From Clarireedia homoeocarpa (lineage: Eukaryota; Ascomycota; Leotiomycetes; Helotiales; Rutstroemiaceae), in contig LNKV01000036.1 in assembly GCA_001465935.1 (NCBI GenBank), positions 124,001-188,000 of the forward strand: DNA of 64,000 nucleotides. Reading direction: 5' to 3'. Shown here piece by piece: positions 45,431 to 57,400 of this stretch (its first letter is position 1; the number at the start of each line of letters is the position of its first letter). The notes under the pieces were generated by a model. It was given only the letters and a program-made list of their open reading frames with translations, was not told the DNA's origin and made no database searches. The position numbers and the translations under genes were made by a program.

Positions 45431-48400
45431 ATCCGACGAGCTTGGTTCTTCCGAAGCCCAAGAATTTGCGGAGCCTGCTGTTGCATAATCTCAAGAGTCT
45501 GCTCCTTCTGTATCTAAAGGGCCTACGGAGCCTGGTGATATCAACTCCCAAGACTCTGTTACTTCTGCATCTCAAGAGTCCACGGAGCTTGCGGATGCTG
45601 ACTTCCAAGAATCCTCTATTTCTGAATCTTAGGAGGGCTTGATCAGGACATTTTCACGCCAATTTTTATCTTCAAGAGACCATAGCTGGTGATTTAAGAG
45701 AATGTCTACTTGTAGCCCCTATTTCATAAAACTCATCCACGACCGCCAACCTCTCCTGCCAGTCAATTGATCTACCAACTTACAAATTAACTTCTCTGTA
45801 TTCCAAAAAATTATTACCATTTTAGCCAATAGACTTTTTATCCCGCGTGCACCTTGTTTCGCAAAGTAGACTAACTGGTCAGCCGCTGCCAAACTGCAGA
45901 CACAACACCTTCACCTCATATAGACTGCCATGTCAGAGCCTTTATCTGAAGGACCCAACGCCATTAAGTATTACTATAATATCCAATAATTTTCCTTTAT
46001 CACATTAACATTATCCTATCAAACATTCGCTGGCACAAACTAGAAGATCTGGCAGACGTGCAACATGTAAGTCGAGAAATTTCTAGGTCAGTCCTATATT
46101 TGCAAGTATCCAGACTACTGGTAACGAGAATAGCGACAATAGCATTAGACGGACTGCAACCTTGATTCTTGGGCGAAGGGGAAAGAGGAAAGGAATTAAT
46201 ATGGTCTGAGCCGATGTATTATCACCTAGTTTATGGTTGCCCTTCATATATTAGCATCACCAACACTATCAATAAATCAAGTCATGAAAATGTGGCTATC
46301 AAATATATGAGATTTAAACTGCAACTACCCCTAAAAACCCAAGGTACCTCCCGATGCAAGAATGAAAAGTCATAAAAGTCATAAAAATGAACTGCCCATC
46401 CGTCCTCCATACAGCACGATAATGTCGTAGAAACACAAAACTGAAAGCCTCATCTATCAACACCGATCCAGCCGCCCCGATTCTCCTCCCTTAGTATCCT
46501 AGCGAAGCTTCTCGAGCATCCTATTCCATCAAAATTATGGGGCCTCTGGTGGCGGGTACATTTATTCAACACTCTAACCAGTAGTAGAGCAACAACGCTC
46601 ACGTAATTGCCAGCAGTGCCGTCGGGGAATCGCCCTCGGGTTGCATGGTAGAAAGCGCTTCTCGGTAATCGTGCTTCCTTCACGTGCAACAAGCTCGTTC
46701 TTGGATTTGCCCTTATAATCCGGATGAGTCCATCCACAAGTCGGACAATAACCACTGATGCGCCAAAACTTCTTATAGAGATCTCAGGATTCACAAAAAA
46801 CCTTCTCGCTACTGCAGATCCCTGGCATACTCGCTTCGTAGAAGGAGTGTGATGAGGGCTGCGAGTTCCGAAGTATGTGTATGAAAGTAGAAGCTGAGAA
46901 GGGATTCGTTAGTAAGAAGAGAGACCTCATGAATGAGGGGGCGGGAACAGGAAACGAAGAACCTACAGAACGTTAGGGAGAGTGTGTTTGGAGCTTTAGG
47001 GAATTGTGTCGACTCCTAACACCGCAATGCCTCCAATCCTAATATCAAAAGGTCGTGACGATATGTTTGAAGTTGAACCTAGTGGCTCTTGATTGATGGC
47101 TAGCAAGAGGTAAATGGGCAGCGAGATATAAGAACAAGGTGGCAGAAGATGAACTTGCCAGATAAGATGAACTAGGCTAAGATGCTATAATTATTATGGT
47201 CTTGCTATCGGAAGCTGTAAGCGTGTTGAGGTTATGGACAAAGTGCGTAGCTTCAGAAAGATGTGTAGATGGGGAAGAAAGGTTGGGCGTGATCTGCTCT
47301 TTTGATAGTCGATGAGGAGATGGGAGTTTTGCGAATGGGCAGCTACTAACGGGCTCTCATGCAGGAGCAAACGATGAAATTGCTTTGAGGATGACTCAAA
47401 AGACTGGTAATGTGATAGAATGAGAGGACAGTGAACCAATGACTACTGCAGCTAACCCTTTAAATCTGGGTGCAGAAAAGAGGTAGGCGAACGACAGAGT
47501 CGATTATATGCAAGGAACTTACAGTAAACCTGCATCAATGAGAGGCGAAGCAGAAGATATGGTGGGAAAAGAGGAGCCACGATGCAAATGAGACAGCAAA
47601 GAAGTAGTATGGGATGGGAAAATAGGAAACTGGATATAAACGGAGAGAAGAAAAGAGTGGTATGTGATAGAAGAAGAGCAGTCATAATACAAGCGAGACA
47701 GGAAAGGAGTAGTATGGAATGGAAAAGAAGGTGCCAAGGTGTAAACGGAGAAAAATTAGGATTAAGAGATGAGGAAAAGAGAAGCCATTATACAAAAAGA
47801 ACAAGAGCAACGGCCAGTCAAACATCAGTTGAAAAAGCATTTAGACAGCCTCACCGCAAGTGTATGAGATTAGCAGGAAACCTGATTCGCGAGGCAGGAG
47901 AGACAGGAAGTGAATGAAAAAAAAAAGGCCATGATACAAACGGCAAGTGGAATTACTATTCAAATGGAGGCGGAGCATGCATATATGAGAACGATTCTAC
48001 GGGGAAAGCCAAACACATATGTGAGGCTCATAATCTGCTTCGGCGAGGACGAATTCGGCAGATATTGATGAAAAAGGAAAGGTGATCAATTCAAAGGCAT
48101 ACGCAATGAGTCTTTCGGTATTGGTAAGAGATGGGGGAGGAGGATGAGCCCACACCGATAGAGACATGCAGCATGAGCGTATCAGCCCTATTCAGCGATT
48201 ACCCCAGCAGGAGTGCAAACAGGGTCCAGAAAGATAGATAGATATATGCAGAATAAAAGCATATAACATTACTTGGGGACTACTCCAAACAAAAGTTCAA
48301 ACGAAATGCAAACGGAGTACACGCGGAGCGAATCAGTGTATATTACGAACTAGCGAATGCGCTGCGCAGCTCCATTTGAATGCCAATCAAATCACGGCCC

Positions 48401-48521
48401 TTCCCAGACTCCTTTATTTACAATCCGCTAATCGGCCACGGGCCCCCAAGCATCCAGAACGCCAAATAGACGAACGGGAAATGAAGACTATTACATCCGC
48501 TGATTATAGTCGCCATCCCGC
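45431..48521. other. Gene-poor region with degenerate repeats
   Basis: About 3 kb. The first 200 bases contain the out-of-frame Ser/Glu-rich tail described with the kinase-fold gene. From about 47570 there are roughly 104-base degenerate tandem copies. The rest has no gene I can support. Confidence 0.55.
47573..47810. repeat. Degenerate tandem repeat, period about 104 bases
   Basis: Copies begin near 47573, 47676 and 47780 with forms of GAGCCACGATGCAAATGAGACAG and AAGTAGTATGGGATGGGAAA. The second is visibly related to the first over about 50 bases; the third is shorter. A similar start recurs near 47928. Confidence 0.6.
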
Positions 48522-50427
48522 CTACAAGTCGACAAAAGTTGTATCGATTATCTCTTTCCCGCAGATAGCTTCCAGCTGTGGAGCATCGAAGTCGAACCGC
48601 GTGAAATTCCTGGGCATAAGAGCTGCGCCAGTACCACCACCATGAGCTTCCCTTTCTAAAATGGCAAACCTTAATCCTACTTCAGTAACTGTCACTGCGA
48701 TGCTGATGACGATCAATATGATGACGATCCATGTGATGGTGCTCATCTTCGTATCTGCGATGCTATCACTTAGGACCTCTGCCAGGTCTAAGAACACCCG
48801 ACAGCGTTCGTTGAGGGTCTTGATACGAGGACCAATTTCGAGATATTCCCGAATGGCAGTATAAAGTGGATGCAAGGTAGGCTCGGAATCCCAAAAGAAG
48901 TTTGGGACGTCAAGAATGTTTGAGGCTAGCACGGTATTAGCAAGATAAAACGCGCAGATTAGTACCACTTACAAAGATTGACGTCGACTCTGCTTTTGAA
49001 AAGACGACCTAGGATCTTAAGGACCTCCGTTCGGGATAATCCAAGCTGGCCCGTCAAAGCCAGGTGCTTAGGCACATGCTCCGCAGATATCATAGTCTGC
49101 GACATCCTCTCCTCGAAGAAGCTCAGCTTCGTGCTTTGTGCGATGGCATGGCTCATGGCTAGTTTGATCATATGATCACCACTCCTGAGAGTGATCATAT
49201 CGTTGAAGATTCGTGGTCGATCAACAAACGGACTATATTCGAAGTGGAGTTCCTCTGTTTCAAAATCATCTTCATCCTGTGGTCGAGTGACAAGCGATAC
49301 GCCAGTATTGTGCTCTGAGAACGTAAGGTCCGCTAGTATATCCTTTTCTTGATGTTCGGTAAAATTCCAGAAGACGACTACTCCATAAGAGAAGACAAAC
49401 ATTTCCGCGAAAGTTTTGGCATCTGGTGCAAGGCGGTTTGGGCTATCAGCTCTTTTACCTTGCTCAAGAACATGGGTCTCTTCTCTCTTCCTCCGAGCGT
49501 CTTCCTCTCTCCGGACTCTATCCAGATCGGTTTCGTTACGAGGACTATCGTCCCCTCCTCTGACACCATATGTGTCTGTATCTTCAAAATAACCTTCGTG
49601 ATAATCTCTGTTTTCGCTCCTCTCGATCTCTTCATCCAGTACCGCTTTTCCACCGGGGCTTTTGAGGACCGGACTACTCCTTACGCGGAACCCTTCTGAA
49701 CCTGGTAGGAGAGGAAGATGGTAAACCGTATAAAGACAGTCATCGTATAGCTTTGTTTTAGCACCATGCCTCTCCTTGACAAATGCCGCAGTAGCCATCG
49801 TTCTATACGCTTGCGCCGTGCAGTAAGCTGTAACTCGAGCTAATTCGTTTGCTCTCCTTGCTTTCGGTAATCGTTCCGCATAACTCTTTCCACGTATACC
49901 ACCTCTCTTTTTCAGCACATCTCTTTCAGTATCTGTTAATGGCCCAGTTTCCCCATCCATCCGCGCGCGATTATCCGCTCCAAGTAATTCGTCCACATCG
50001 GAATCCTCTTTCTCATCTACCGTTTCGGGAAGTAAAACCAATTTTTCGCTGACTTTTGTGCTTCGACCGGGAACATTCTGTTGCGCGATTCGCGTAGTAA
50101 TTGGGCCTATGCTCGGTCGTCGTTGAGTAGATTGCTGTGGTCGTCGGCCAGGTGGTCCGCGAGCTTGCCCAGAAGGAATTTGTGAGGCATATTGCAGTAC
50201 GTTATCCACTGAAATAAATCTTGTTGGTGTTGGATGTTTCGCGACATTTGTGCCATTGAAGCCTGATCTTTGGGAATTGCTTCGCGATGTTGAAGGACGT
50301 TGTCGCTCACGAGAATCGGTTACCTGAAGAGGTCAGTTTACCTTATGTCGTTGAAAAGGGATTGTCCGTTGGTTGGACCTACCAAGACTGAGGGTCCGCG
50401 TTTTCCAGCGGCGGTTTGTGTTGCCAT
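48522..50427 (-). CDS. Rmd1/Sif2 family protein (DUF155)
   Basis: Predicted 599-residue protein, exons 50427-50383, 50323-48973 and 48925-48522 (45, 1351 and 404 bases). The first exon encodes MATQTAAGKRGPSVL and joins in phase to VTDSRERQRPSTS. The DUF155 core has VTAYCTAQAYRTMATAAFV, FSYGVVVFWNFTEHQEKDIL, the acidic DEDDFETEELHFEY and RIFNDMITLRSGDHMIKLAMSHAIAQS. Exon 3 gives NILDVPNFFWDSEPTLHPLY and a C-terminal hydrophobic segment (TITWIVIILIVISIAVTVTEV). Relatives are yeast Rmd1/Rmd8 and fission-yeast Sif2/Sif3, poorly understood proteins tied to meiotic nuclear division and the nuclear envelope protein Sad1. The layout is complete. Confidence 0.88.
48926..48972 (-). other. Rmd1/Sif2-like gene intron 2
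   Basis: GTAAGTGGTAC donor, GCTAATACC branch and GTGCTAG acceptor; 47 bases. Confidence 0.85.
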
Positions 50428-51460
50428 TGCGCTATACCGAAGCTTCTGTTGACTTCAGGATCACCTAAAGAAATACTCGTCTGCGGAGGAGGAAACAAAT
50501 CGCAATATCTGAGCCGCAAATATGTTGTTGTATTATTGATGTTTTGATGGAGCTCTAGAATCTCTCCCGTTTGCACGATTTGGCGCACAAAATAATGCAA
50601 GGATGTGAAGACAAACGTCATGCATGACCGGAGAACGTTAGTTCCCGCTATCACAATCAAAGCATCCGAATAGGAGATTTCTCCAACGTGCTGATCGCCG
50701 CCAACACAGCAGGCGGGAAAGCAGGCGGAAAGTATCCCCTCAAAGCCGCTTGCCATCTATAAGTTCCGCTGGATATTTACTGGACTCTATCACATCTTGA
50801 CGCGAGAATAACGTCTATCCCCGTGCTTCCGGCTTAGCCGGCATATAGAGAGTTAGGGGCGTAGGGGCAATGCGTGGACATCGCCGTTGTCTTTTATAAG
50901 CTACCATCAAATGATCTTGGTAGTCTATCTATTTAGAATTCCCTCCACGTATTGTATGTTGTGTCTATCTATTGAGCCAGTTGCCCTCTCAGTTCCCTGC
51001 CACGCACAAAGCTCTCTTACACCTGTCTCGGGAACTGCCACATCTTCTACCCCAAAAAGCACTGAGGTCAATCATCCAAAGCAGTCATCTTCATCGTGAG
51101 CCGGTTAATGGCTTTTCGTGGGTTCAGACTAAAGTAAGTTCTTCTACCTATCAAGTTGGCTAGAAGACAAATGGATAATGGCCCACTATCCTGTCTTATG
51201 TACTGCACTCGTATAGCAGAAGTACGAACATCTGGATCTCAATTTCAAATATTTCCAAACAGGAGGAACAAACACATGAATTACACGTCGAGTAGTCGAT
51301 AATATCAATAGGTAGGTGTAACAATATTGTTATTCTATGACCTTTCTATTTACCAGTACTTGTGCCTCAACATCACTGCCCTGCCATCGTCTTCTATGTA
51401 CAGTCTATACAAATTCCACACTCTACTTCAAACCATCGACGAATCCATCCCACCAATCTT
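50428..51460. other. Intergenic region, no gene seen
   Basis: Promoter of the Rmd1/Sif2-like gene and 3' flank of the next minus-strand gene. A 125-codon minus-strand frame (50379-50756) overlaps the first exon in another phase and is not a gene. Confidence 0.5.
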
Positions 51461-52627
51461 TCAATGTTCTTCCTTCTCCAAATCCTCTCCCGTCTCCGGC
51501 GTCATCTCTCCACTCGTTACAGTTCTCTCCATATTCGCATTCTCCAATTCGGCAAAGAAATCTTCCTCACTGGTAACCATCCAGTCTCCCTTCCACCCCC
51601 TTAACCACTTCCACCGTCCCTCCACCTCCCCCAGTCCATCACCCTCTCTCCTGATTGGCAAGCCCCCAGCTCCCCCCTTCCTCAAGTCTCCCACCTTCTT
51701 TGTTCCATTCGGCACAATAAACCTTCTATCCACCCTCATTGCAGCATACAGCCAAACAATAAAAACCTCAATTCCAAAGTTCAGCACATAAAAGCAAGCT
51801 CTGCTATGATACCAAGCAGGATTTTCGCTATCCCTCGGCACATACGCAATACCTGCACGAAAGGATGCTCCCAACGACAGCAACAATGACGAACCCAAAA
51901 CCAATCTTATCTTCGTCCGGAAGCGACCCGTTCCGAATTTCTCCACCCTCTGCTGTCTCTCCTTCGGTTTTGTAACCAGATATGATGCAGGTAGAAGAAG
52001 TCGCAACGCAAGCAACGGAATCGGAAGGAACGCGCATACGGCGAAATAAGTACCAACAACCAACTGCACGATATGATCTCTCCTCAAGGCTGCCGGATCC
52101 AGCGTGAAGAACGCATAAACAATCGCCGTAATGAACGTCACCAGACCCATAAAAAGCGAAACATAGAATCCCCTAAAAGTCCACCTGACACCGCATTTCC
52201 ACGCCCACCCCGGATGCGACGCTCGTAGGAGCCTCGAGGTGAAGATTAGGTTGATGAGGAAGAGCAAGACGACGCCCGCGGCGACGAAGACTTGCGCTGC
52301 TAGCGCGAGACGGATGTTGCTGGGGTGGACGGACCATGCAATGCGCAGGACGCAGCTTATGACGCGGGAGATGGAGAAGCCAAAGAGCATGCCGGACATG
52401 ATGAATTTCTGGGAGCGCCGGCGGTTGGTGCGCAGGATCGTGATGTGCGTGAGAGCGGCGAGGAGGAATAGGACGAGGAAGACGCTGGAGATGGGGATGT
52501 CGGGGATGGTGGTGGGGACGAGGCCGAGGACCGTGTGGAGGGGCTTGTAGGGTGGTGAGGTCTGGGGGAAGGGTTAGCGAGGGGTTGGGATGGTAGGTTG
52601 AAGGGGGGTTAAGATACTTACAGTCAT
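51461..52627 (-). CDS. Multi-pass membrane protein of the fungal DUF3112 type
   Basis: Predicted 368-residue integral membrane protein, exons 52627-52622 (ATG ACT only) and 52561-51461. The intron has GTAAGTATCT and CCCCCAG ends. About seven hydrophobic segments are visible: ISSVFLVLFLLAALTHITIL, MLFGFSISRVISCVLRIAW, ALAAQVFVAAGVVLLFLINL, FYVSLFMGLVTFITAIVYAF, IVQLVVGTYFAVCAFLPIPL, LVLGSSLLLSLGASFRAGI and FYVLNFGIEVFIVWLYAAM. The C-terminus is soluble and acidic (SEEDFFAELENAN). This layout fits the filamentous-fungus DUF3112 family, whose members have no known function. Codon use is C-rich at third positions in the membrane part, unlike the flanking AT-rich DNA. Confidence 0.82.
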
Positions 52628-53532
52628 TGCACTGGATTTGGTGGGTAGATTGTTGTTATTTGATGAGCTGCTTCTGGAAGGCGATATCTGTTTCGAGAGT
52701 GTGTCTCAACTCTGGACAAGGATTTTGCGCGTCGTCTCGTTGTTCTCTGAAGATCCTTTTCTACTCCTCCCCCCCTTTAACTTAACGAAACAAACAACAA
52801 CAACAACAACAACAGTCTCGAAGAAAGTTCGGATACACAAGAATAAATAGTAAAGATTTAAATATTGAATTTTGCTCCTCTCACAAGAAAAATGCTTTTT
52901 TTTTTTTCTCGATGTGGAATCAATATAGAAAGTGGCACTGCTAATATATCTTCTCTCCCTCTCTCATAGAGAGAGATATATATATTTCCAAACCATACCT
53001 ACCATCATGAACTCCCCGGATCTAGCCCCATCATTTGTAATGATTTGTTTTGTTTGTCATCCCAAACTGCTCACCAAGCACAACATAAACCCAATGCATC
53101 AAGCAAAAAAAAGAACCCCCCCGAGATTCCCTCTTCACCTTCTTGTTGCACCACTCAATCACCGGTTTTAGCGTAGGGAATCGAAAATGCCATATCATCT
53201 CCATAATAATGATCACAAATCAATTCCGCAAAGCCCCAAGCAGTAAGCCCAAACTCCATTCATTCATTCATTCACTTGTGTAACTCATCTCCCAGAATCC
53301 CTATTATTATTTTTTCAAATCCCGCCTGCCCAACCGACGACAAAAGAAAAGGCTGAGAATCCAACCAATAAACCCCTCCCCCCCTCCCAAAAATAACCAC
53401 CTCACTAGACTAGGCCAGCCACTCGCAACTACATACAAGAAGACCGACCTATATGCGAGAAGCCGACTCACCAATCCAATCTCCCCATCTCAAGCCCAAT
53501 TTCCAGCACACAGTCGCTCTTCACCCACCCAC

Positions 53533-53565
53533 CCACCCATCCATCCATCCATCCATCCATCATTT
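53533..53565. repeat. (CCAT)n microsatellite
   Basis: Six or more CCAT tetramers after CCCA units. Confidence 0.9.
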
Positions 53566-53896
53566 TCCGTATCCCATCCCCCTTTCCCTTTCCCCTTTTC
53601 CCTTTCCCCTTTTCCCTTTCCCTCTCCCATCCCCATCTCTCAACCCCCGCGGAAACCCCACGAAATATTTCAAGCCAAGCCGCGATAATCTATCTATCTC
53701 CTCCCAGCCGATTTCCACCACAGCATACTCCCTCCTTCCTCCCTCCCTGCCTCTCTCCCCCCCCAAAACCCCTCCAACCCCCCCAAAAAAGTAGCAGAAG
53801 TAGCAGCAGCATATCCGCCAAGCAAGCAAGCAAGGAACACACCATCCATCCGAACAGTCTCGAGATTTTTCAAATTATCGTGACGGGGCTTTTTAT

Positions 53897-53898
<2 letters not shown>

Positions 53899-53953
<55 letters not shown>
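53899..53953. repeat. (AC)n microsatellite, about 27 units
   Basis: Uninterrupted AC dinucleotides. Confidence 0.97.
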
Positions 53954-53956
<3 letters not shown>

Positions 53957-54042
53957 TTGTGTACATACGATTCCTATTCGGTAATGTCGGAAAGGAGATG
54001 AGAGGAGAGGAGATATTTGGTGCGATGGAGATGGAGTCTAAG

Positions 54043-54052
<10 letters not shown>

Positions 54053-54085
<33 letters not shown>
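54053..54085. repeat. (TG)n microsatellite, about 16 units
   Basis: Uninterrupted TG dinucleotides about 100 bases after the (AC)n tract, so complementary on the same strand. Confidence 0.95.
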
Positions 54086-54086
<1 letters not shown>

Positions 54087-54463
54087 GCCGGACGATGCTG
54101 TTGGGGAAAAGGGTAGGGTTTTGTAAGTTATGTGACTGACTGGGTGCGGGCGGGCTCAAATGGGATGGATGGTGTGTAACGGTAGTGCGGATTGTTGTGA
54201 GAGGGAGGTATTGTAACACGGATGATAGAGCAGTGTAACCAACGAACGCTTCGGGTTCATGTATCTTTCCTGATTTTAATTTCTCAGTCTCGTGTATAAA
54301 TTGAGAGTATCATATCATATCAGATTAGATCAGATATACAAGTACAATGCAAGATCCCACCCCTGCCGATAGCCGAGGGGTATAGGGATGAAAATCAAAA
54401 TAAAGGGGATATATCGCTTGCAAAAAAAATGAACAAAAACTCCTATTCGTATCCTACTCCATA

Positions 54464-57400
54464 TCAAACATGTTCAAGAGTATTTAGGGGCACATAACCC
54501 TCTTCCTTATTTCTCCTTCCACTAATCACCGACCTGTACAGATCTATAATCTTGCCGCTCCATCCCCATCCACGACCCTTCTTTCTAAGCTGTCCCTTTT
54601 CTTCCATCAGCGTATCTTCCATCCATCTAGGTCTCTTCCAGAATTTGAGAAGAAGACTGCTGCCTACTACGCTTACACTACTCGCAGCCATCGCCGCACC
54701 AGCTGCCATTGGATGTAAATGATATCCAAAAGGAAGGAAGATGCCCATCGCGAATGGAAGCCCAATAATATTGTAACCGCAAGCCCAGCTCAGGTTAAGC
54801 TTGATACGATTGAAGATCGAGCGAGCGAGTTGAATCGAAGCAGGAATATCCATAAGCTCATTAGGACGCATCAGAACAACATCTGCTGCTTCCATTGCGA
54901 CATCGGTACCAGAAGCCATTGCAATGCCGACATCTGCAGTGGCAAGCGCGGGCGAATCATTGATTCCATCACCGACCATTGCGACACACTCACCACGAGA
55001 TTGGAATTCACGAATGATGTCTTGCTTTTGGTCGGGTGTCACACCTGCGTGGACGTTCTCAGCTGGGATGCCAACGATGCGAGCGACTGCAAGAGCAGTC
55101 GATCGTTGATCACCAGTCACAATGGCGCTCTTAATACCCATGCGATGAAGAACGGCAATGGCAGCAACAGCGCTGTCTTTAATCGTATCAGCGAGACACA
55201 GATGGCCGGTGTAAGAACCATCGATAGCGATAAAGATGTTGGTGGTACCAGCAGTTGCGGTCTTGGACGACCCAGCTGCCTTAAGATTGGCCTCTTCAGA
55301 AGAATCGATAGCTTCCTGGGGAACGACCACGTTGTTTTGTCTAAGGTAACGAACATTTCCGACCAAAATCCTGTAACGGGTACGTTCAGCGCTTGTAGCG
55401 GGCTCGACTAAAGCACTGACACCATTTCCCACAGCAGCTTCGAAGTCGCCAATACTTCCGTCGATGGTTCCCTCAGGGCCAAGTCCAAGCTCTTCCTTAG
55501 CAGCCGCTAAGATTGCTTTACCAATGGGATGTTCGCTACCCATTTCAGCAAGACCTAAAATTGTCCACCAAAGCTTTCGACGCCACTCGTTATTCTCCCA
55601 GGTAGAAACTAGATTGATCTTGGCCACGCTCATTTTGCCGACAGTAAGAGTGCCAGTCTTATCGAGGACTACTTGAGTAATTTTGGTGGCTGTCTCAAGA
55701 GCAGCACCTCCTTTTACCAAGATGCCGTTCTCAGCCCCTACACCAGTTCCTACCATCACTGCGGTGGGCGTAGCTAAACCTAGTGCACAAGGGCAGGCAA
55801 AGACAATGACTGAAATACATAGCTTAACACAAACCATGAATTTGCCACCACTCTTTTCATCCATGAAAATCTTTGGTGGGTGTGAAAGAACATGACTTAA
55901 GACTAACCAAGTTGCGAAAGTGAGAAATCCAAGACATAGAATAGCTGGGACGAAGTAGCCAGCGATGGTATCCGCTAGTCGTTGAATCGGAGCTCTTGTT
56001 GTTTGGGCATCTTGAACGAGCTTGACAATCTGACTCAACTGCGTATCTCTGCCGGCTCTGGTAACGCGGAAGTCGACCCTACCAGCACCATTTACAGTTC
56101 CTCCAATAAGGAGGTTTCCTTTGCGTTTTTGAACTGGCATCGCCTCACCGGTGACCATACTCTCATCAACATAGGTTTCTCCTCGTGTGACGGTTCCGTC
56201 TGCTGGAATCTTGTCACCAGGTCGAAGAATAACAATGTCGCCGACTTGAATCAGCTCAGTGGGAATGAGCTTCTCCTCTGCAGCGTTCCCTTCCTGGGAA
56301 GAATCTGTCTTTGACTGGTTCCCACTACCAGTTGGCTTATCCCATCCTTCGGCAACTTTTTCAGCGGCAATCGGATCGGCGTAGATAGTGGCCATCGATG
56401 GAGCGAGCGACATTAGACGAGATAGAGCTTTTGAGGTCTGTCCCTTTGCGCGGTTCTCGAGGAATCTACCGAGTGTGATAAATGTGATGAGCATACTACT
56501 TGTGTCGAATATCGTGCTGGGTCGAGTATGAGGAGGAGCAAGAACTGAAACAATCATTGCTGCTACGCTGAAGAAAAATGCCGCGGAGGTGCCAAGCACT
56601 ACCAGCACGTCCATCGTGGGTGACCCGTGCTTCATAGATTTATACGCGGAAACATAAAAACGTTTTCCAATGCCAAACTGAACGGGGATCGTAAGAGCCA
56701 AACAAACAATATCACCAAGATATAATCCAGGGAAGAAGACGACTAAACTTCCAAAATCTAGAAACGGGAGGACCATAGGGAATACCATGCTGATCAAGAA
56801 AACTGGAATAGCGAAACTTAAAGATGTTCTGAATGCTGTGCGCCATTCCGTGATTTCTCTGGTTTTCGCTAGAGACTCAAGTTGCGCATTGTTATCATCG
56901 TTATCGGCCACAAGAGCATTGTATCCCTGAGCTTCAATAAGGTCAACGAGAGCTCGCAGACCAGCAATGTTTGGTTGATGCGAAACGGTTAGACGTGATT
57001 TAGCCAAGCTTACAGTCGCAGAGTTGACTCCAGGCATGGAAGCGAGTTTAGACTCCAAGGCAGTCGCGGCAGCAGCATCAGATACTCCAAACAACTTGAA
57101 TTGTGCAGTAACCGCCGCCGAATGCTGGTCTAAAGTAGATAATTGTGTCGATAGGATTTTGGCATCAAAACCTCTATCCTCAATAATCTCCGCTATCTTC
57201 TCGGGTGGAAGAACGGATGGGTCGTGGACAACTACTGCACGTTCTGCTAGTAGACTGATGTTAAACTGTACTAGGCCTTCGAGATCCTTGAATCCACCTT
57301 CGATTGCGGATGTGCATGCCCCGCATGTCATCCCCTCAATGGCAACGATGGTTGTAGCGACGCTTTCCTTCTTTGCCGTGCTGTTACGCTGCGACTTACG

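Larger units (their letters stand above)
52628..54463. other. Intergenic region rich in simple repeats
   Basis: About 1.8 kb. Contains (CAA)n near 52795-52813, (CCAT)n near 53533-53565, pyrimidine-rich CCCTTTC runs near 53575-53630, (AC)n and (TG)n. No gene. Confidence 0.6.

Noticed and set aside
46450..46794. 114-codon minus-strand frame
   Set aside because: Starts on GTG, no recognisable domain, in a repeat-rich gene-poor stretch.
50379..50756. 125-codon minus-strand frame as first exon of the Rmd1/Sif2-like gene
   Set aside because: Its phase does not fit the splice donor at 50382; the overlapping frame MATQTAAGKRGPSVL does.
54719..55411. 230-codon plus-strand frame
   Set aside because: Antisense shadow of the copper ATPase gene.
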